Notes: generated by a model not told the origin, from the sequence alone. 64,000 nt of DNA from Bretschneidera sinensis (GCA_023935145.1 CM043703.1:26001727-26065726), one strand, 5' to 3'; shown: positions 12,035 through 24,595, numbered from the stretch's first letter. Translations and numbers: made by a program.

Positions 12035-13175
12035 AATTTGCTTCTTGTAGAGGCATGAGGTAAATGCGCAACTTTAAGATAGTTCAGTTCTTTGTTGTGC
12101 CTGCTTATTCAATTAAATGTGAAAATTTCAGATGTATATATTTGGTGGATGTTATATTCAGGTATTGAGCTTCAATTGAAAGATGAGAAACGTTACCCCC
12201 CCTGCTCAGGTATGTTCATAGTGAACATCAGTGTAGGTAATTAATGAATAATTTGCTATTGACGGCTTAAATTAAAGGTTAGTTTGGACATACTTGGAAG
12301 TAGAAATTGCTATCAATGAGGCGTTCCATCACTCTTGAAATATAGGGCTACAATAATCTGAGCAAGTGAATTCATAATACATATAGATAGTGGCTTTTCT
12401 GAAGCTTTTGTAATTTGTGAGACAGAAGAGGTTAAACCATCTGTAAGTCTCACTGCTGCTACACACTAATTTGATTATTGAAACAAGCTCGTGGAAACTC
12501 AGCGTTAGTTCCTAGAGAATTGTTGGACATTTTTTTTTTTCTTTTTACATCTTCAAACAGTGTGAAGACTACTAAATGGATTTCCACTTCCACCCCCTCT
12601 CCCCTTTTCCAGGGTGCTTTGGAACATTTGATCTGAGAACAGCTCTCTCAAAGATGTGAAAAGTGGCGTGCAACTTCAGGTTGAAACATTGACGGCTCTG
12701 GTCTCTTAATTTGGAATTTAGTTGATTCAATTGTATTATATGGGATGCTGAATATGAAGCTTAAGGCTAACCAACCTTTAAGAGTATCCGGACCTATGAA
12801 TCAGCGAAATTGAGTTTCAGAGAGAGGTAACTTTCTTGTGATTATTTGATTGGATTCTGATGTTGTCATTTTCACTAGCATGCAACATGCTGTTATAATG
12901 TTCTTGTACATTGTATTGAAAAATCCTTTCTATTCCATTTTTTAAATGTTTGATTTCATTTGGTTCGATTAGGAATATCAAACGTAGCCATGTGCAGTTG
13001 GCAGTTAAAAGTAGCATCACTTCGTAGTCTTAAAAGTAGATTTTTTTGGGTGAAGTTATATCAGAGATCTTATTGGCAATCCTGTTTTCCATTATTTCAC
13101 AAACAAAAAATTACCATTTTTTTCTTCATAAAAAATTACCATTTAGTGATTAGGATTTAGTTGGTAATTTCCCCC
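12035..13175 (+). other. 3' UTR and downstream sequence of the BRCT gene
   Basis: No ORF with recognisable homology. The first few hundred bases probably form the 3' UTR, perhaps spliced: GAGGTAAATGC near 12,058 and TATTCAGGTATTG near 12,160-12,172 look like donor and acceptor. No poly(A) site could be fixed. Confidence 0.35.
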
Positions 13176-13186
13176 TTACTCTTTGG

Positions 13187-14521
13187 TAGGGTTACAAATA
13201 AGTAAGAGCTCGACTTGACTTTTGGCTTGTTGATAGCCAATCTCAAGCAGAACTTTTTCGTCCGTAAATTTTTTGAACCGAGCTTGAACATAATGTGACT
13301 CGATTCAATAAAGTTTAACTTACGTTGTTGTTGTTGTTATTATTATTATTTACCATACAATTTTTAACATAAAAAATAAAAGTCAATATTACTTCAAAGA
13401 AAAAACTTACATAAAAAAATACTTTAGCAAAAACTTGTCATATATTTAGTCTTATATACGTTATTAGGCTTTTTATATTCATTTTTTTCTTAATTACGTA
13501 ATATATTTTTATGGATGGAGCATTTTGTGTCAATTTCTTGGAAGTTTATGTCAATGCATTGATTTAGTAGTGATATTTTTTTATTATTAAATAACATAGT
13601 TTATTGAAATATTTTCAATATGATTACAAATGTTTATTGTATGGATAGACATACGTCTTATCGTTTAATTTGTATTTTAAACAAATAAATTATAACTAAT
13701 ATTCTAGCTTTGATACAATATAATTTATTTTAGGTTAAAATATATGCATAACCTTATGATTTGATTATTTTCATAATAAACCTTGAGTTTTTTTCTTGTA
13801 CATAACAGATATTGTGGTTTGCATTATTATCATAGAGTGTGTTTTTGTTAACTCCACCAATTATTTGTATCTATTTGGGCGTAAGATTGACTTTATGCTA
13901 AATAAATTCTATAAATCATTAAGAAATCATTCAACCATTTTTAAAAATGTTTCACTTGCATGTTATTTTTTGTTGTTTCTCAATCTTAAATAAGAAAAAA
14001 TATTTGAAGTTGTCAAAAAATTATTATATTTTTTTTTCAAGATAAAACTATATAAAAATCATGATTAAATTCCTTGTACTGTTAAATTTTTAAAACAATT
14101 TCATTTATGAATAATGTTTAAAAAGTATACATTGCAACTAATTGAAACCACGTAGTTTGTTATGTACCTGAAAAAACTCAGGGATTGTTATAAGAATAAA
14201 TCAAATCACATGATCATACATGTATTTTAGACTTTATTTTAGTAATTCATATTTTTGTATTTCACAAATTTTTCATCTACGTACATGTGTAGAATGTAGT
14301 AATGTATTAATATCATTTGTTAAACTAAATAAAATATTTAATTCAAGCATGAACAATTAAGTTTGAATTTAAGTTTGGGTTCGCGCACTCGCTTGAAAAA
14401 AATCGTGAACTAAGTTCGAGTAACATTTTTATAACTCAATTTCGGCTCAGGATCATATTTAAATATTTTAAACCAAGCTTAAGCATAGAGCCGCTTGACT
14501 CTACTTGACTCGTTTACAATC
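13187..14521. mobile_element. AT-rich inverted-repeat element with 11-bp TSD
   Basis: Flanked by a perfect 11-bp direct repeat, TTACTCTTTGG, at 13176-13186 and 14522-14532. The two ends are imperfect inverted repeats: GGGTTACAAATAAGTAAG.. with GACTTGACT at the left, and the complement of GATTGTAAACGAGTCAAG.. at the right. Both ends carry GAGCTCGACTTGACT-like sequence of a common plant repeat. There is no transposase. The duplication length fits Mutator-like elements (8-11 bp). Confidence 0.65.
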
Positions 14522-14569
14522 TTACTCTTTGGCGCGCGAACCTTAGCATGACATTAAGATCTTTTTTAA

Positions 14570-16150
14570 GGGTGAATTTAAATAAAATATTTTATGGTTT
14601 GTTTCTTTTCAAGTTAAGCCCTTGTGTCTTTTTTATGACTTTGATACCTTATATATATCTACATTATCACTTTAGTCTTTTTGTCATCCATGTCGGTAAA
14701 ATAACTCATGTAAAAATCATGTGAGATTATTTTTTTGATGTCTAAGCGATACAAAAAATTCACTGAACTTAAGTGAAATAAAGCAAGTCACATGGTATTT
14801 TATTAAAATTTGCTCTAATTATTACTACTAGTATAAGTTGGGACTTGCAACTTCAATCGTTCCCTTACAAGATGAGAATATTTTCTTGGTAGAATCCAAT
14901 TGTTCCCTTATGCAATGCTTGATTGAAGCATGACGTCAGGAAGAAAAGTAGCAAAATGTATGAGGAGCTGAAGTAGCTAATTGGGGTGAAAACAATTAGA
15001 CGATGGCTATTCTTCGCTGGATAGAGGTTAAGGTCTAATCTATATATGTAGTGGTGAGTGTATGGAAATTAATCAGATGCAAAAGAGCATAATGCAACAC
15101 CAAGGTTGTTGTAGCTTGGAGAATGATGGACGTATATTTCTTGCCCACCACTGATCGTCATACTAGAATTAATGTAGTTCAAAATGTTAAATACCATCAC
15201 GGGTAAACACTTTGAAATATTCCTTGCATGTTTTAAAAAGAGAATTAAAAAATATATTATGCAGGTTTAGAGGGTAATATTTTTATAAATTTACCACCAA
15301 CAATATTATTCTAATTTGTCTTTTGATTATTAGTGAACAATAGTTAATTGGTTTTTATGTAAATGAATGTGATAATCATTTATAAAAAATCCAATCACTT
15401 AATCTCTAATCGATGGATATCTGCAAAGGAAATTAAAGACAAATTGTAAAAGCTCCCTCGTGACAAATTTCACAAAGACAATCATGTCTTACTCAAGCTC
15501 TTCAACTTTGAGTACTTGAAAGGATAAGAGCAAAAAGTTTCAGATGAAACAGCTTAATTATCATGCAAAACCGGTAAATTTGATTCTAATGTATTAGCCC
15601 TCAAGTTCATGATATGCATGAGGCTCTTATTTCACCTAAGTGGAGTTGCAAGTCCAAGCTTATATTAACACTGATCTCTCATTTTCATAATTTTAATCGC
15701 CTTTTTTTTTACTTAAGTTTAATTTTAATTACTATTATATATATATATATTATTTTAAAAATATAAAAAATAGTTTTTAAAAATTTTTAAAATATATTTA
15801 TGTATATATATAAAAAATTAATTTTTAATGATTTAATAATAATAATAAAAATTATTTATTTAATTGATTAAATAATAAATGTGACAAAAATCAAGGGACA
15901 AAAAGAATAATAATTAAAATAAATTTCAATCAAATACTTTGTGTTTTACCTCATTTCACTAAATCCCCACATTTTTTTGCATCACTCTTAAATAAAAAAA
16001 AAGTGTTCACGTGACTTTCATATTAGTTATTTAATAGACAGACGAAAAAAGACTAAAGTGGTAACAAAGAGATCTATAGAGTATCAAGGCGATACAAAAA
16101 CACTACAATGATTTAAGTTAAAATGAAGTAAACTTTTATTGAAATTAGTG
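14570..16150. mobile_element. Probable non-autonomous DNA transposon with diverged long inverted repeats
   Basis: 14,575-14,815 matches the reverse complement of about 15,925-16,145 imperfectly. Shared landmarks are AAGTTAAGCC/AACTTAAATC, CTTTGATACC/CTTGATACT, CACTTTAGTCTTTTT and GTGAAATAAAG/GTGAAATGAGG. The interior is extremely AT-rich and has no coding potential. Exact ends and target duplication were not found. Confidence 0.4.
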
Positions 16151-16424
16151 TTTTTGTTTATCATGAAATTTGATTAATCTGTATTAATTAAAATTATATT
16201 ATTTAAAACTAAATGTAATCTAGTTAATGTCTAAAATATTTTACTTGACATTTTTTATTGAATAAGAAAAAAAAAGATATGAGTAAGGAATAAATTATTG
16301 TAAAAAAATTGACATTTATACTTATATTCTCATGTCTCATGCGAAATGGTAACAAATAATAATATTTAATGATTATTTGATATATTCAATTGAGTTTCAA
16401 TCAAAAGAAATATACACACATAAA

Positions 16425-17975
16425 AAACCAATTATCCACCTTCCACTACTGTTCAGAATCAATCCACCGGCACCAGTCAAACCAGGATTTCCTTGAGCAG
16501 CTCCATCAGAGTTAACTTATTCCCAGTCTGAGGCAGGAGCCTCACAGGAGATTAATACTTGTTCTTTCTCCATAATTCCACCAAATGGACACTTAAACGC
16601 CTCATGGCACGTCTGCATATCATGCATGATTCCTTGAATGGGACATGCACTAATAGCTTGACCACCAATTGTAACCTTCTGCGCCAGCACCAAATGTGCC
16701 AATAGTTGTAATAAAACATAGCCACCATGGAGAATCCGCCCATGATTCCTCTCCAACCCCAATAATATCGCATTCCTTCCAATCTTTAAACTTCAGCTGA
16801 AAGAATTTGGAACCTGGGTGTCATTCCTGATTCGATTCTAGGTCTGTTTAGCTAGAGGACAATCGCGGAATATATGTAGTGTATTTTCTAATGCTCCATG
16901 ACAGTTCCAAGAAGCATCATTTCCCATCCCTCTTGAGGCCCTTAGCTGATTAGATAAGACCCTATCTTTCAACGCCAACCATGCGAAATACAACCATTTC
17001 GAAGGAACTTTTATCTTCCAAAACTTCCTCCAGTACAAATGCTCTCTAGAAGCATCATGATTCGCTAACAGTAGGTACATCGACTTCACAGAAAACTTCC
17101 CATGGGAAGAATCCTTCCAGATTAGCTTGTCCTCGCCTCTATTCACCATTTCGCCAACTGTTCAGGGAGAGTTGCCTTCACTAACTGCTGGTTCCATGTG
17201 CCATCCTATTTAAGGAACCTATTAACCAAAGCATTTAGGTCATTACACAACTGTGACTCATCAACTATAATGACCAATGTCCCTAACGAGAGCCACGAAT
17301 CCAACCAGAACCTAGCAGTTGCACCATCACCCACTTTCCAAATCAGCCCCTTTCATCTTCTCAGCCGCCTTGGTTATTCTGAGCCATGTACAAGAACAGC
17401 CCAGTGTCGTTAATGAAGACACATTCAATGATTGGTAGCCATACTTTTCCCTAAGCACGCGAACTCAAAGGTTGTCTTGCTCTTGCAAAAATATCCAGGC
17501 CAGTTTTGCTAACATAGCATCATTTTGGAGTCGCATTTCCTTAATAGCAAGACCAGCAGCCATCTTTGGTTGACACACTTCCCCCCAGTTAACAAGGTGA
17601 ACCCCCCTATGGCTTTCCTTCGCACCTCATAAGAACCCTCTGTTAAGCCTATCAAGCTTATCACACAAACTAGTAGGGAGCGCTGTTAATTGCATTGAAT
17701 ACAAAGGAATCGTGGACCGACCCGCCAGAGATAGATGCTTAGCTTTCCATCTCGTTAATCTAGCTTCAGTTTTCTCAATCAATTCGTTGTAGGTTTCTTT
17801 TGTCACCCTCGTGTGCAATAGCGACACACTTATATATTTTCCCAAGTTTGAGGACGTGCCTATTCCCAGTGCATCACTATACTCCTGGCAGAGTGCAGCT
17901 TGACATTAGGCGAAAAATAAACTTTAGATTTTTGAGCTGACTTTCTCCCTGACACCTCACGAAACATATTCAAAC
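16425..17975 (-). pseudogene. LINE (non-LTR retrotransposon) fragment: RT C-terminus, zf-RVT, RNase H
   Basis: On the minus strand, in order: the C-terminal part of a LINE reverse transcriptase (VYFSPNV near 17,900, then LLHTRVTKETY and LSLAGRSTIPLYSM at 17,627-17,845); a zinc-binding reverse-transcriptase domain (WKDSSHGKFSVKSMY, WKIKVPSKWLYFAWLAL, ending with HIFRDCPLA) at 16,838-17,149; and an RNase H start (VNSDGAAQGNPGLTGAGGLI) near 16,450-16,520. Stops and frameshifts separate the pieces. The catalytic RT core is missing because the copy ends where element E begins at 17,976. No poly(A) tail is evident. Confidence 0.8.
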
Positions 17976-20005
17976 TGTCAGGAAATATGATGATTACGAT
18001 TTGTACAAAAATTAAGCAATTAAAAATTTAACAGGAAAAGAAAGAAAAAGAAAGGATAGATATTTCTCTCGGTATACTGAGTTCCACTAATTTCAACTAG
18101 TGTTTTCAAAAGCGAAGTTGTTGAGCGAGTTGTTTTGCCTCGAGACATTGGGGCGTAAGCCCAGAGGCGTGAGACATAAGTTTTTTGAAAGCGTTTCAAA
18201 ATTTTAATAAAATAATAATAAATAAATAATTAAAATAATAAAAATAATTTTAATTTTTATCAAAATTTAATCCTTTTACTAATTCTTTATAGAATGATAA
18301 TTATAATTTTATAAATAATTTATATATTTATATATAAATTATATGCAGTATAACTTATATTTTTATATCGTTATAATTTGTAAGTGATTAATTAAATAGT
18401 TTGTAATTATTACTAAACTAGATAACATGTATTATATATTTATGAAGTGTAACGATATCACAACAAGAATACTAGCTTATTGGTTATGACCTATGACCCT
18501 TAGGTTTTTTTGGTCCACCTCACATCGGGACTCGCATCAGCTTAACAATTACACCTTACTTGGATTTTCGGGTACTAAACACACCTTTACATATTGTCTT
18601 GCTTTATGGGTAGCAAGAAAACCTTATAGAAGAAATCTCTCTCAAACTCTCACTTTTACACTCTACTAATTTAAACACTACCGAAGTAGTAAACACTAAA
18701 TCTTTTAAGCTCTGTGTAAACTAACACTGAATTATTTCTTATTGCACTTATACTGAACTCCTTTAAGCCAACTCTGATTTATAGCTTCACCAAAGCTCTC
18801 CAAACTCTGAAAAATTCATTTTCAGACTTATATTTCATTTATTGTAGATCTTCTGATCTCCAATATTCACCTCCAGTCGACTCCTTAATCGACTGGTATT
18901 CTTCTCAGTAGACTAGATCTTTTTTTCAATAGTCTTTATAAAACACTAAAACTTTTACTAATCGACTTGTTCTTCTCGATAATCAACTCAATAATCGACT
19001 TACTCTTTTTTAATAATTGACTTACTAATTGACTAATTTTTCTTGTTAGTCAACTCAATGGTCGACTGGTTCACTCACTACTTGACTGATACACTACTGG
19101 TCGACCACCTAGTCGATTAGTGCACTACTACAACTTTTCTCCTTTAATCGACTTTAGTGCTGCCAAGCGTCACACCATTTTTCTTTATTTCACTGATTCG
19201 CGTGCAAAGCTTCAGGTTTGAAGCTTAATTTCCCAAGCGTGGCCCCACCGGTCTCCCATTTGTAACAGGTTGTCTCCTTTTAGCAACTTGACCATTGCTT
19301 ACATCATCCCTAACGTGGACCCCACCAGCTACCAACTTTACATCATCATTTGTTCTTCCATTTTGTTTCTTTTAGATCCCAGGTGCTGGACCGGTTATTA
19401 GGCTTATTTAATTTTCCTCTATTTATTTCCAGTTCATTGGTGCAGAGATGGACCGGTTCTTGCAGTCTTCAACTGGTTGCTATTTTTATTGGTTGCTTTA
19501 AAATAAACAATTTAATTGACCTGTACGTTAGATTAACTTGTTAATAAATTAGCATTGGTCGGTTTACATCAAAATTAAACCTTAGGATAATATGAAAGTA
19601 TCCTAACATTCTCTCTCTTTTAAATGTAGATAAAATAGTTAAATAAAACATTAAATTTTTTTCCTTTTTTTTGTCTAAAATAAAAAAGTTGGGTTTTAAA
19701 CTAAAAAAAAATGCAATATTAAAATCAAACAATTAAATCAAACTCCCTCTAAACACGTGAGGCATCAAACATGCAAATGATGTAAACACAATTAAATGTG
19801 CTATTAAAATTAACTGATTAAACATGCAAACAAAACAAAAATTAAGCGTGCAGTTAAAATTAAACTAATTAAACAAAAATGGTCAGGTCAACCTTTACTA
19901 GATTTATTTATCTTATCTCCCTAGTTTGGTAAACAGTTCTAGCCATCTAGGATAAAGAGGCAAAGGTTCGCGACTTGCTTTTCGAGATTTGAATCCTCAG
20001 ACTCA
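17976..20005 (-). mobile_element. Element E, 3' LTR (Ty1/copia, minus orientation)
   Basis: Starts TGTCAGGAAATATGATG, the counterpart of TGTTAGTAAATATGATG at 21,002. The homology runs through 19,960 and is matched again at 47,554-48,216. Read on the minus strand, a TATAAAT box lies at 18,777-18,783. An array of GTCGACT-type motifs lies upstream of it (18,874-19,150). The end near 20,005 is inferred from a TG start next to a purine-rich tract. The 5 bp to the left of the LTR are CAAAC, inside the LINE. Confidence 0.7.
18098..18540. mobile_element. Small AT-rich insertion within E's 3' LTR
   Basis: The other E LTR reads straight from CCACTAATCTCAA into TAATTACACC. Here about 440 bp lies between the two, beginning CTAGTGTTTTCAAAAGCG and including TTGCCTCGAGACATTGGGGCG. 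Such GCCTCGAGGC-rich starts occur in plant short non-autonomous elements. Target duplication was not resolved. Confidence 0.5.
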
Positions 20006-20010
20006 CCATT

Positions 20011-20985
20011 GCTCTAGGTTGTTACTAGTCTTTTTCTCTTTGATCTTTTTAGCTTTGGACAATATGATCTTCTATGATTTGGCTGGTCGCATTCATAGTA
20101 GACTCGTTCTCTTTTTCTTGATGACTCACCTTTTGAATCTCTTTTGTGTCGCTCCAGGTTCCTTTTGAACCTTCTTGTGAGCATCTCTATTTCATAATCT
20201 AAGTCAGACATTTCTTCATCTTTGTCTTTGGCAGCTTTTAATGTGATTGTTTTTCTTTGCTTATCTTCATCATTCTTCAGCACCTTCAAGTTGATCCCAT
20301 AAGTCATTAGGATGCCAACTAGATCTTCCATGGTCATTGTTGTATATTTTTCTAACTCTTCAATGGTTGAAACTTTGGGTAGCCATTACCTTGGTAGAGA
20401 CCTAATCATCTTGATCACCTGATCAGACCAAGGGATCTCCTTTCCTAGCTCCCTCAGATCGTTTAATATTTCGGTGAACCAAGAGGTTAATTCTGAGATG
20501 CATTCACTCGGATTCATCCTAAAACCATCAAAAGCAGTAAATAAAATAGTAATTTTAGTTAATTTGACATTATCTGTACCTTCAAAGGCTGCTTCCAGCT
20601 TGAGCCAAGTTTCTTGAGCTGTCTCGTAGGATTGGATCCGGTTTAACTAGTTCTTATTGATCCCGCAGTACAGGAAATGCATAGATTTGTTGTTGATTTC
20701 TCTTTGATTCTTCTCAGCCTCAGTGCACTTGTCTTTATCTTTCTCAATTTTTACTCCACCAATCTTCTTGATGTGTCTCTATGGTCCTTTACTGATGACT
20801 CTCCAGTAGTTTGAGTCTACACTCTTGATATAGACCATCCACCTTTTCTTCTAAAAGGGGTAGTTTGACCCATTGAATATGGGAGGGCTAAATTTGGTGA
20901 CTTGATCAATTCATTGGACCTAGTTGAGGCGTATGCATGCATATTTTCAAGAACTCCTTGATAGTTAGTCCATTTTTATGGAGAC
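20011..20985 (-). pseudogene. Element E gag remnant (copia UBN2-type, CCHC)
   Basis: Minus-strand reading gives a copia gag with scattered stops: SVDSNYWRVISKGP near 20,800, QSYETAQETWLKLEAAF near 20,600, LTSWFTEILNDLRELGK near 20,480, then an ORF (20,014-20,337) with an acidic/basic linker and a zinc knuckle. The knuckle reads YYECDQPNHRRSYCPKLK, so the first cysteine is replaced. Reverse transcriptase, RNase H and integrase are all missing: gag runs directly into the 3' LTR, so E has a large internal deletion. Confidence 0.75.
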
Positions 20986-21001
20986 CTACTCTGATACCAA
21001 T
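20983..21001 (-). promoter_or_regulatory. Element E primer binding site (tRNA-Met type)
   Basis: Minus-strand sequence next to the LTR end reads ATTGGTATCAGAGTAGG, complementary in its TGGTATCAGAG core to the 3' end of plant initiator tRNA-Met. Confidence 0.7.
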
Positions 21002-21797
21002 TGTTAGTAAATATGATGATTAAAAAAAAATACGATTTGCACAAAAATTAAGCAATTAAAAAATTGAATAGAGAAAGAGAGAGAGAAAGAGGGACACAGA
21101 GATTTATAGTGGTTTGGTGATGAGCCTACGTCCACTTTTTCAATAGGCCTTCCTCCCGGTCTACTGAGTTCCACTAATCTCAATAATTACACCTGGCTTG
21201 GATTTCAAGGTACCAAGCACACCTTTACACATTTTCTTGCTTTACGGGTAGCAAGAAAACCTTACAAAAGAAATCTCTCTTAAACTCTCACTTCTACACA
21301 CTAGTGATTTAAACACTACCGAAGTAGTAAACACTAAATATTTAAGCTCTATGTAAAACTGAGATTGAATTATTTCTTCTTGCTCTTGTACTGAACTCAT
21401 TTAGCCAACTATGATTTATAACTTTAGCCAAACTCTCCAAAAAGGCAACTCTAAAAACTTCATTTTTAGACTAATATCCCATTTATTGTAGATCTCCTTA
21501 TCTCCAATGGTCACCTCCAGTCGACTGGTTTTCTTCTCAGTAGACTAGATCTTCTGTTTGGGTTTTATAAAATGCTAAAATTTCTACCAGTCGACTGGCT
21601 CTTCTTGGTAGTCGACTGACTCTTTTTAGTAGTCAACTCCCTAGTCGACTAGTTCTCGTTGGTAATAAACCCACTGGTTGACTGGTTTACTTGGTAGTCG
21701 ACTCGCTAGTCGACTGCTACACTACTGGTCAACCTTCTAGTCGACTAGTGCACTGTAACAACATTTCACCTTTAATCCACTTTAGTGCTACCACGAG
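21002..21797 (-). mobile_element. Element E, 5' LTR, proximal part
   Basis: Homologous to 17,976-19,170, with a TATA box on the minus strand at 21,414-21,420. About ten copies of a TAGTCGACTR-like motif lie between 21,518 and 21,748. The LTR is interrupted at 21,797 by element A and resumes at 47,554 (CGTCATGCCACTTTTC against CGTCACACCATTTTTC in the other LTR). Confidence 0.75.
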
Positions 21798-22815
21798 TGT
21801 AATACCCGTATTCGTAAAGTAAGGGTAAAGAAGTAATTTGATAAATATGACATGGAATTAAAATAATATATATGTGAAAGATTTATTATTGAATAAAATA
21901 ATTCTTTTGAACAAAACAGACGCGTGGTGGTGTAAAGAAAAAGAAAAAGAAAAAAAAATGTGGCACCAGGTGTTTCTTTCAGTGATACTAATCCTCAACA
22001 TGATAATTGTGGACACTGAGTGCAATTGTAAAAAGTAGTGCAATGGTGCCACTGTAAAATTTTTATTATTTATATTGAATTGTTTTATTAGTTTTACCAA
22101 ATTCTGTTTGGTTTTTTCAATCTCAAATCTAAACTACTCTATTTCTTTAAACACTTAGAGACCGAAAAAGTAAAATTTTGAAGAGTTTACAGGAAAATTT
22201 TTAGAGAGAGTCATGGAAAGCTCTCAGAAAAACAAAAGATAATAATGTGAATTTTATTTTTGAAATTTAGCATACATGAAATTCCTGGAATTCAATGTGA
22301 GAATTTTCAAAAGGTGTGAATTATGAAGGAACTGAAGAATAAATTATAAATTTTAATATAAATATTATGTCAGGTGATGATGATCAGCAACCGAGGGAAA
22401 TTATTGAGAAGAGTAGAAATGGCAAGGAAGTGATCCACAGGTAGCTCTAAGCGCTACGTGGTGAGTTATATTTACTTTAAGTAATCAAGATAAATATGAA
22501 ATATATAGTGATAATATTTGAATAAATTATTAACTTATGATTTGGTGATAGATGAAAGTTGGTTGATAGGTATGATAGGAATAATTGATGTGTAGAGAAT
22601 TATTTTATGAGAAATAATATTATTGGAATAATGAGTCGATTTAATAATAAAGGCGATAAGTGAAATTCTTGATGAGCTACGGATGATGATTTGATATGAT
22701 ATATGAGGAGAAGAAATTAGTGAAACTGATCAAATAATAATTTGAGAAAAAGCAGGATAATAAATTTGAATGTCTGAATACATACGTGTTTTATGTTATT
22801 GTACATATGCATACT
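21798..22815 (+). mobile_element. Element A, 5' LTR, first part (Tekay-type chromovirus)
   Basis: Starts TGTAATACCCGTATTCG. It aligns with the 3' LTR at 45,612 onward over its whole length (shared CGTAAAGTAAGGGTAAAGAAG and so on). It is broken at 22,815 by element C and resumes at 33,673. The two parts total 1,947 bp, against 1,942 bp for the 3' LTR. Confidence 0.8.
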
Positions 22816-24463
22816 TGATGAGAGTCATAAAATGCATCTAAACAATACTTAATTGTTAACATTTTAGGGTTGATCTTGGTCGTAATCGCACTTTTACATG
22901 TTGATAACTCTAAAGTGATATTCATAAATCATTGACTTAATTCGATGCATTTTCAGGTGCTTTGAGTACAAAAGAGATAATAAAGCGATCCATGTTTAAA
23001 GCACCAAAAGATCTTGGGTGTCGGTGCTCGTTTTTGTCTAAGGTTTAGACGTGTCCAAACATGATTCAAAGATGGTTAAACTCTAAACTAAGGCTGGAGT
23101 AATAAAGTACAGTAAGTTAAAAGACTGCACACAAGTGTGTGCATCACTTTGGAGCAAGTTAAGGGTAGGCACACTAGTGTGTGCACTTCTGCATACAAGC
23201 TGAAGAAGTTTCACTGAATTGCCAGAATTTCCCGTACAGATCAATCATCTTTGCAGATTAAACTGTATTGATGTAGGAAGAACCAGATGATGAACCATAT
23301 ATGCTTAGAAAGATCCGGAAGTCTATTTTCTGGAGAATTTTACGGTTCGTAAAAAGGATTTTTCTAGAGAAAGTTATGGCAGTTTTAGTGGAAACAGTTC
23401 AGGCCAGCACAGCAGGCCCAGACGCACAGCAGGCCCAGGCGCACAGCACGGCCCACTCGCCTCTTGACCGGATTAGGGCAAGCAAATGACATTCTCCAAG
23501 ACCAAAACACCCCCCTCATGCTCTATAAATATATCTTTATGGAGTGTGCAGCTGGGTATTGAAGAGAGAAAGCAAGGAAGAGAGAAAAAAGAGAGGATTC
23601 AAGGGATCCAAATCCAGCATTCTTCCATTTTATTTCTAAGTTTTCTTTGGTTGCAAATCAAGGGGAGAACATCCATATTGTTCTTCCACCTTGAACTCCA
23701 TGGCCAAATCAAGGGGAAAGCATCCTTATTGTTCTTCCACCTTGATTTCCATGGCCAACTAATCATTTTACAAGGGAAAGAGATGAATCTTTAGGGATTT
23801 CTTGTTCTTTATTTCTTGTTCTTGATTCAGTTGTATGGATTTATTGTTAAATATTGTTTATGAATTATTCATTGATTAAGTAAGAAGATTTGAGTTCATG
23901 TGATAGATGTACTTCTTATTCTTCTTCTTTTAGACTCTCTTAATCCGGTTATTGCATCCTTCTCCTCCATTGAGGTTGCTTGGATGTGATTGATTCCGGT
24001 AGATTTATCTTATTGATTGTCCATTATTGCGATATTGTCTTTTAAGATATATTGTCATTTCTTGATAATCTTTAAGATCGGTCATGTGTGCATGAACCGA
24101 AATCAATGATTAATTCGTAGCAATTATATAAGAATTGTAAATGTGCTTGATTGAATATATTCCGATTGCTTGTTTGGGAGTTGAAACTTGCAATCGAGAT
24201 AAAATCAATTGAATCAAGAGTGGAAATAGGGAACAAACCTAAGGAGGATTCCCGGAACCTTGTTATTTCTCATTTATATTTCATTTACATTTACGCAATT
24301 TTCCTTTACATTATTTCACCATCAAAGCTTAAAAATCTTGAGTTTAACTTTTATCGTTCGTTTTAAGGTTCACACATTTTCCTTTGTACTTAACTTGTTT
24401 CCCTGTGGAATCGACACCCCAAAGCCGTACTACAATAACCGTGTTATACTTTGGGCGTAATCA
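22816..24463 (+). mobile_element. Element C, 5' LTR
   Basis: Begins TGATGAGAG and ends GGGCGTAATCA; 1,648 bp. By eye it is identical to the 3' LTR except for a 14-bp stretch near 23,812-23,825 absent from the 3' copy. A TATAAAT box is at 23,524-23,530. U3 contains two CACAC-WA-GTGTG near-palindromes (23,127-23,142 and 23,169-23,184) and short CAGCAGGCCCAG(A/G)CGCA repeats (23,409-23,450). The leader contains a ~57-bp duplication around 23,650-23,757. Target duplication ATACT occurs at 22,811-22,815 and 33,668-33,672. Confidence 0.95.
23524..23530 (+). promoter_or_regulatory. TATA box of element C 5' LTR
   Basis: TATAAAT about 45 bp downstream of the GC-rich U3 repeats. The identical copy in the 3' LTR is at 32,742-32,748. 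Transcription would start some 25-35 bp downstream. Confidence 0.6.
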
Positions 24464-24466
24464 AAT

Positions 24467-24486
24467 TTTGGCGCCGTTGCCGGGGA
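24467..24486 (+). promoter_or_regulatory. Element C primer binding site (tRNA-Asp)
   Basis: TGGCGCCGTTGCCGGGGA lies a few bases after the 5' LTR end and complements 18 nt of the 3' end of plant tRNA-Asp(GUC), including the CCA. Use of tRNA-Asp is typical of Athila-lineage elements. Confidence 0.85.
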
Positions 24487-24595
24487 AACGCTCTTAAGTA
24501 TAAGAAAACTTGTCAACTTTTAGTGTGACGGTAAAAAAAAAAAAACCAAAAAAAAAAATCGTAAATATTTTTCTTTTCAGCAGTTTGTAAATGCG

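Noticed and set aside
23301..23794. Two ORFs (62 and 102 aa) that recur exactly at 32,519-33,012
   Set aside because: Their duplication reflects the two identical LTRs of element C, not a conserved gene pair. They span the TATA box and leader.
24467..24486. Possible tRNA fragment
   Set aside because: Only 18 nt complementary to a tRNA 3' end, beside an LTR: it is a primer binding site, not a tRNA gene. No tRNA or rRNA gene was recognised in the window.
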